Source: Clostridia bacterium
GTDB taxonomy: Bacteria > Bacillota > Dehalobacteriia > UBA4068
Reading direction: 5' to 3'
NCBI GenBank assembly: GCA_012515255.1
Contig: JAAYYR010000250.1
Span: 1-10,773 of the forward strand
DNA: 10,773 bases
Both the position numbers and the translations under genes were made by a program. This document shows, piece by piece, positions 6,971-10,773 of this stretch. The notes under the pieces were generated by a model, which was given only the letters and a program-made list of their open reading frames with translations, had not been told where the DNA came from and made no database searches. Position 1 is the first letter of the stretch. Each line of letters opens with the position of its first letter.

Positions 6971-7005
6971 AAAAATGAGCCGGAGAGAAAACCTATCCGG
7001 CTCAT
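6971..7005 (-). terminator. Rho-independent terminator or attenuator before the desulfurase gene
   Basis: ATGAGCCGGA (6975-6984) is exactly inverted as TCCGGCTCAT (6996-7005), a 10-bp stem with an 11-base loop. On the minus strand a T-run follows the stem. Only about 25 bases separate it from the AGGAGG of the desulfurase gene, with no credible promoter in between, so transcription of that gene has to pass this hairpin. It may end the secG transcript, regulate the desulfurase operon, or both. Confidence 0.75.
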
Positions 7006-7118
7006 CGGCTAAACTATGGGGAAAGCGGAACGACAGCAAATGCCGCCGGCCTATTGCTCCTGCCGGGAATCAAAGCATCGCCCCGGTATAGCTGTCAATC
7101 CACCAATCGTACGTTCCG
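7006..7118 (-). other. Candidate structured leader RNA between secG and the desulfurase gene
   Basis: The region has no gene but can form a long-range stem. On the plus strand GCTGTC (7091-7096) is complementary to GACAGC (7032-7037), and GTTCCG (7113-7118) to CGGAAC (7026-7031), which makes 12 pairs with a 16-base bulge on one side. Inside it CCGGC (7046-7050) can pair with GCCGG (7062-7066), or alternatively CCGGG (7063-7067) with CCCGG (7082-7086); the two choices exclude each other. No T-box, SAM, TPP or tmRNA signature is recognisable. Pairing found by eye in GC-rich DNA can be chance. Confidence 0.3.
7069..7098 (-). promoter_or_regulatory. Possible promoter for the desulfurase operon
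   Basis: On the minus strand a perfect TTGACA (7098-7093) is followed after 18 bases by TTTGAT (7074-7069), with TGC just ahead as an extended -10 element. The -10 itself is poor. If used, transcription starts near 7062 and the leader includes the terminator hairpin at 6975-7005. Confidence 0.3.
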
Positions 7119-7154
7119 TCAAATGTTTATTGGCCGGGCCGGTATTGCCCGTTA

Positions 7155-7382
7155 TTATTGGAGAATAGCCAGCAATAAGGAAATGATCATAAAAGCCGCG
7201 GCGAGAATTTTAGTCATTTTGCCTAAAAACTCATCCAAACCTTTTTTCTTTCCGCCAAAAAAAGACTCGGCGCCGCCGGCGATCGAACCGGACAAACCGG
7301 CGCTTTTGCCGGATTGCAGCAGTACAACGCCTATCAATGCGCAGGCGATCAATAAATCAAATATCGTTAAAGCGATAGTCAA
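7155..7382 (-). CDS. secG: Protein translocase subunit SecG
   Basis: Small membrane subunit of the SecYEG channel that assists SecA-driven protein export. It has 75 residues, normal for the family. The first transmembrane helix is about residues 3-22 and carries the family signature ALIGVVLLQSGKSAGLSGSI. A Gly-rich stretch and FFGGKKKGLDEFLGKMTKI link it to the second helix (about 57-74). The position after eno at the end of the glycolytic block is common in Bacillota. The start is TTG at 7382. The frame has no better start upstream, and a G-rich sequence (GGGGGGTG, about eight bases before) may serve as the ribosome site. Confidence 0.93.
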   Translation of the reverse strand: MTIALTIFDLLIACALIGVVLLQSGKSAGLSGSIAGGAESFFGGKKKGLDEFLGKMTKILAAAFMIISLLLAILQ

Positions 7383-7428
7383 AAACTACACCCCCCAAGA
7401 GTTCCGCATAAAGCATGGATTAAGCAGT

Positions 7429-7457
7429 ATTTTATCATATCCCCAGTAAAATAACAA
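7429..7457 (-). promoter_or_regulatory. Candidate promoter in front of secG
   Basis: On the minus strand TTGTTA (7457-7452) and TAAAAT (7434-7429) are separated by exactly 17 bases. They lie in the AT-rich part of the 101-base gap between eno and secG. This would allow secG to be transcribed apart from the glycolytic genes. No terminator hairpin follows eno, so read-through from upstream is also likely. Confidence 0.45.
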
Positions 7458-7483
7458 GGAAAATAATTATTTGCCCCGCCGCT

Positions 7484-8779
7484 CTATTTAGCGCTGCCGC
7501 TTGCCATCGTCAAAGCCGCGAGACCGGGATATATGGCCCTTTCCGCCAAATCTTCCTCGATGCGTAATAATTGATTGTACTTGGCGACCCGGTCGCTGCG
7601 GGAGGGCGCGCCGGTTTTAATCTGCCCGGCATTGACCGCCACAGTGAGGTCGGCGATAAAAGTATCCTCTGTTTCGCCGCTGCGATGGGAAATCACAGCC
7701 GCCATCCCGGCCTGCCGCGCCATTTCAATAGCTTCGAATGTCTCGGTGACGCTGCCGATTTGATTAAGCTTGATCAAAATGGCATTGGCGGCGCGGCTTT
7801 GTATGCCTCGGGCTAATCGCGCGGTATTGGTGACAAAGAGATCGTCGCCAACTAATTGCGTTTTGTCGCCCAGACGCCCAGTCAACTCCACCCAACCGTC
7901 CCAATCGTCTTCGGCCAGGCCGTCCTCAACCGAAATCAGCGGGTAGCGGTTGACAAGATCGGCCAGATAATCGACCATTTGCGCACTGTTCAGGCTGCGT
8001 CCCTCACCAGCCAGGATATATTTGCCGTTTTCATATAACTCGGTGGCGGCGACGTCGATAGCGATTCTCACCTGCTCACCAGGCAGATAGCCGGCTTCAC
8101 GAATCGCCAGCATAATACATTCCAGCGCTTCCTCATTGGATTGCAGATTAGGCGCGAAGCCGCCCTCGTCACCGACCGCGGTGTTGGCTCCGCGGCTTTT
8201 CAGCACGGCGCGCAGATGATGAAAAATCTCGGCGCCCATACGCAAGGCTTCCGCCCAGCTTTTGGCGCCAATAGGCATGACCATGAATTCCTGAATATCG
8301 ACATTGTTGTCCGCATGCTGCCCGCCGTTTAAGATATTCATCATCGGCACCGGCAAGGTTCGCGCCGTATCGCCGCCCAAATAACGGTAAAGCGGCAACT
8401 CGAGATAATCGGCGGCGGCGCGGGCGACAGCCATGGAAACTGCGAGAATGGCGTTCGCGCCAAGCTTACCCTTATTGGCTGTGCCGTCCAAATCCCGCAT
8501 AATGCCGTCAATCTCGCTTTGCTGCAGAGCATCCTCCCCCAACAGGCGCGGCGCGATAATATCCCGTACATTGGCGCAGGCGGTTAAAACGCCTTTGCCT
8601 AAATAGCGGGATCGATCATTATCCCGCAATTCCACGGCTTCATGGGCGCCCGTGGAGGCGCCGGAGGGTACGGCTGCCCGGCCGCAAGCGCCGGATTCCA
8701 GCGTGACCTCGGCCTCCACCGTGGGATTGCCCCGGGAATCAAGTATTTCCCTGGCCGTGATATCTGCGATTTTGCTCAT
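7484..8779 (-). CDS. eno: Enolase
   Basis: Cytoplasmic glycolytic enzyme that converts 2-phosphoglycerate to phosphoenolpyruvate with magnesium. It has 431 residues, full family length. The N-terminal domain has REILDSRGNPTVE and the mobile loop SGASTGAHEAVELRD (39-53). In the barrel are Glu205 in GDEGGFAPN, metal ligands Asp242, Glu285 (SVEDG) and Asp312 (GDD), catalytic Lys337 (LIKLNQIG), the SHRSGETED loop (364-372) and Lys388 in IKTGAPSRSDR. The ATG at 8779 has an AGGAGG seven bases upstream. The gene follows gpmI after 57 bases, so the two consecutive steps of glycolysis are encoded side by side. No residue of the active site is missing. Confidence 0.98.
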   Translation of the reverse strand: MSKIADITAREILDSRGNPTVEAEVTLESGACGRAAVPSGASTGAHEAVELRDNDRSRYLGKGVLTACANVRDIIAPRLLGEDALQQSEIDGIMRDLDGTANKGKLGANAILAVSMAVARAAADYLELPLYRYLGGDTARTLPVPMMNILNGGQHADNNVDIQEFMVMPIGAKSWAEALRMGAEIFHHLRAVLKSRGANTAVGDEGGFAPNLQSNEEALECIMLAIREAGYLPGEQVRIAIDVAATELYENGKYILAGEGRSLNSAQMVDYLADLVNRYPLISVEDGLAEDDWDGWVELTGRLGDKTQLVGDDLFVTNTARLARGIQSRAANAILIKLNQIGSVTETFEAIEMARQAGMAAVISHRSGETEDTFIADLTVAVNAGQIKTGAPSRSDRVAKYNQLLRIEEDLAERAIYPGLAALTMASGSAK

Positions 8780-8836
8780 AGTGAAACCTCCTGATTGATT
8801 CGCCGTCTCCCCGCCAGACCTGAGCGGGAAACGCCG

Positions 8837-10393
8837 CTAATTTGGCTTGCACCCGTCGATCAGGCAATTGCCGGTCATGACCGCCGGTTTGTCGATATTA
8901 AGCAGATGCAGCATGGTGGGCGCGATATCCTCAAGACTACCCTCATGCAGCGTGAGGTCGCGCCTTTGCTCATCGATAAGGATAAATGGGACTTTATTCG
9001 TAGTATGGGCTGTCATCGGCTCGCCTTTCTCGCATATGCGCTCGGCATTGCCATGATCTGCGGTTAGCAGGATGGCGCCGCCCGCCGCCTGTACCGCCGC
9101 GACAGCTTGCCCCAGGCATTGATCCACATAGGAGACGGCGCGGATGATTGCCTCACGCACGCCGGTATGACCCACCATATCGGGGTTGGCGTAATTAACG
9201 ACGATCACATCGTATTGGCCGCTCTGCACAGCGCCAAGCAAGGCCTCGGTGACAGTCGCCGCGCTCATTTCCGGCTGCAAATCATAGGTGCGCACTTTAG
9301 GAGATGGAATGAGGATACGTTCCTCGCCCGGTTCCAGGCGTTCTACGCCGCCATTGAAAAAGAAAGTCACATGCGCGTATTTTTCCGTCTCAGCCAGGCG
9401 CAATTGTTTTAGTCCATGCCGGGACAGTATTTGCCCCAGGGTCTGCTCGGGGTACGCCGGCGCAAAAGCCACTGCCGCGTCTTTGAGCGTATCATCATAA
9501 GCGGTCATGGTAGCGATAAAGCATTGCGGCGGCTGTTCACCGCGCTCAAAAGCCATAAAATCTTCATCCGCGAAAGCATGACAAATCTGCCGCATGCGGT
9601 CGGAGCGGAAATTGAAAAAGATCAGGCTATCGCCGGATCTGATACGCCCTATGGGCGACCCTGTTTGATCGGTCATCACAGCGGGTTCGATGAATTCGTC
9701 ATATATGCCGCGGCTATAAGAATCACTAATTGCCGCGGCCGCTGTGGGAAAAGCATGGCCAGCGCCATTAACCAAAGCGTGGTAGGCCTTTTCCACCCGC
9801 TGCCAGCGTTTATCCCTGTCCATGGCATAAAAACGCCCGCAAACAGTCGCGATGCGGCCGACGCCCAATTCTGCGCAGGCTTGTTCCAAATATGCGGCAT
9901 AGCCGGCGGCCATATCGACCGCGGTATCGCGGCCGTCAGTGAAGCAATGGATATAGACCTGCTCCACGCCTTCAAGCTTTGCCAGCCGCAGTAGAGCCAG
10001 CACATGGTCAAGGTGACTGTGGACGCCGCCATCCGAGACCAGCCCCAGCAGATGTAAAGCGCCGCCATTTTTCTTTGCCGCGCTGCAAGCCGCCCGCAAG
10101 GCCGGATTGGCAAAAAAGCTGCCGTCCTCAATCGCCATGCTGATGCGGGTAAAATCCTGATAAACGACGCGCCCCGCGCCAATATTCATATGCCCGACTT
10201 CACTATTGCCCATCTGTCCCGGCGGCAAGCCCACGCCAAGGCCGGAGGCCTCTAACTGCGTATGCGGATAATCGCGCCACAAACGGTCAAAATTGGGCAA
10301 ACAGGCTAAAGAAAGCGCGTCGTTGGGACCGCCTTCCTTCATGCCCCAGCCGTCGAGAATCATCAAAACCAGCGGTTTGCTTATTTTAGTCAT
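8837..10393 (-). CDS. gpmI: 2,3-bisphosphoglycerate-independent phosphoglycerate mutase
   Basis: Interconverts 3- and 2-phosphoglycerate through a phosphoserine intermediate, using manganese, just before the enolase step. It has 518 residues, normal for the family. The metal-binding start is LVLMILDGWG with Asp14. Nucleophile Ser64 is in GQMGNSEVGHMNIGAGRVVYQ... beginning at residue 59. VSDGGVHSHLDH and FTDGRDT belong to the transferase domain, and LLTADHGNAE near the C-terminus supplies further metal ligands. I prefer ATG at 10393, with GGAAG five bases ahead, to the ATG at 10405 in the same frame, which has no ribosome site. With this start the gene overlaps the tpiA stop by eight bases, which points to coupled translation. 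Confidence 0.97.
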   Translation of the reverse strand: MTKISKPLVLMILDGWGMKEGGPNDALSLACLPNFDRLWRDYPHTQLEASGLGVGLPPGQMGNSEVGHMNIGAGRVVYQDFTRISMAIEDGSFFANPALRAACSAAKKNGGALHLLGLVSDGGVHSHLDHVLALLRLAKLEGVEQVYIHCFTDGRDTAVDMAAGYAAYLEQACAELGVGRIATVCGRFYAMDRDKRWQRVEKAYHALVNGAGHAFPTAAAAISDSYSRGIYDEFIEPAVMTDQTGSPIGRIRSGDSLIFFNFRSDRMRQICHAFADEDFMAFERGEQPPQCFIATMTAYDDTLKDAAVAFAPAYPEQTLGQILSRHGLKQLRLAETEKYAHVTFFFNGGVERLEPGEERILIPSPKVRTYDLQPEMSAATVTEALLGAVQSGQYDVIVVNYANPDMVGHTGVREAIIRAVSYVDQCLGQAVAAVQAAGGAILLTADHGNAERICEKGEPMTAHTTNKVPFILIDEQRRDLTLHEGSLEDIAPTMLHLLNIDKPAVMTGNCLIDGCKPN

Positions 10394-10773
10394 GGATACT
10401 TCCATTTACGATAATTTGCCAAAAACTCATCGGGTTCAAGGATGCGCCGCCGATCAGCGCACCGTCAATATTGGCGCAACGCATCAGCTCGGCGATATTA
10501 TCCGCCCGCACGCTGCCGCCATAGAGAATGCGTACAGAATCAGCGATATCGCCCCATAGCTCGCGCACCTGATCCCTGATATAGGAAATAGCTGTTTCAG
10601 CATCTTCAGGCGTCGCGGTCAGGCCGGTGCCGATAGCCCAGACCGGCTCATAGGCGATAATGATTTTGCGATCCGGCTCCAGGGCGGCAAGCGTGCTCAG
10701 GGTATCGATTTGCAGCACCTCCAGGGTCTCCCCCGCTTCCCGCTCCTCCAGGGTTTCGCCAACACAAATCAAA
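10386..10773 (-). CDS. tpiA: Triosephosphate isomerase, C-terminal half (cut by window edge)
   Basis: Interconverts dihydroxyacetone phosphate and glyceraldehyde 3-phosphate in the cytoplasm. Only the last 128 or so residues are present; the gene runs out of the window at its N-terminal side, and the TTG near the edge is an internal leucine codon, not a start. The visible motifs are LICVGETLEERE, the catalytic-glutamate and flexible loop segment AYEPVWAIGTG, the phosphate-binding YGGSV, and GALIGGASL near the end. The missing part would hold the catalytic lysine and histidine. The gene overlaps gpmI by eight bases and belongs to the same glycolytic operon. Confidence 0.96.
   Translation of the reverse strand, partial: LICVGETLEEREAGETLEVLQIDTLSTLAALEPDRKIIIAYEPVWAIGTGLTATPEDAETAISYIRDQVRELWGDIADSVRILYGGSVRADNIAELMRCANIDGALIGGASLNPMSFWQIIVNGSIHD

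Noticed and set aside
6946..6974. Promoter between the terminator and the desulfurase ribosome site
   Set aside because: TATTAG and TATAGC occur, but neither has a -35 element at a workable distance, and a start there would leave almost no leader.
7006..7154. tRNA, tmRNA, T-box or TPP/SAM riboswitch between secG and the desulfurase gene
   Set aside because: No CCA-ended acceptor stem, T-loop, T-box sequence or known riboswitch core could be found on either strand.
7320..7422. Short minus-strand frame (about 19 codons) starting ATG before secG and overlapping its start
   Set aside because: It has no Shine-Dalgarno sequence and no recognisable leader-peptide pattern; it ends shortly inside secG.
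9416..9994. Plus-strand frame of 192 codons opposite gpmI
   Set aside because: It is wholly antisense to a well-conserved enzyme gene with all catalytic motifs, and has no ribosome site.

Overview
All ten genes in this window lie on the minus strand, so it reads right to left in the direction of transcription. The window suggests an anaerobic, Gram-positive-type bacterium of the Bacillota (Clostridia or Negativicutes-like). Reasons are strong AGGAGG-type ribosome sites, a tpiA-gpmI-eno-secG glycolytic block, a short ThiI without a rhodanese domain next to a NifS-type cysteine desulfurase, and a lipoprotein solute-binding protein instead of a periplasmic one. This placement is inference; no rRNA or other phylogenetic marker is present.

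Region 1 (right end to about 7155) is lower glycolysis plus secretion. It holds the C-terminal half of triosephosphate isomerase (cut by the window edge), then gpmI overlapping the tpiA stop by 8 bases, then eno, then secG. A promoter-like sequence before secG (7429-7457) could give secG its own transcription.

Region 2 (7154 to 3330) is a putative tRNA-sulfuration operon: cysteine desulfurase, a PIN-like-domain protein with a long disordered linker, and ThiI. The desulfurase supplies persulfide sulfur that ThiI uses for 4-thiouridine in tRNA. The PIN-like protein has no established role in this pathway. Two features stand out. The desulfurase reading frame has no ATG, GTG or TTG where homologous proteins start, and an ACG lies there instead. 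A rho-independent terminator also lies only about 25 bases before its ribosome site, preceded by a sequence that can form a long-range stem, so attenuation is possible. A strong hairpin (3269-3309) closes the operon after thiI.

Region 3 (3329 to 101) is a three-gene ABC importer of the nitrate/sulfonate/taurine (SsuABC/TauABC/NMT1) class: lipoprotein binding protein, ATPase, permease. It has an AT-rich promoter region with a perfect 7-3-7 palindrome in the leader, and a terminator after the permease. The substrate cannot be told from sequence.

The left 178 bases hold that terminator and one more inverted repeat at the edge, and no gene that I can support. No tRNA, rRNA, CRISPR array, insertion sequence or prophage gene was seen. 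Most of the window is ordinary housekeeping. The unusual material is concentrated at 5735-7120.
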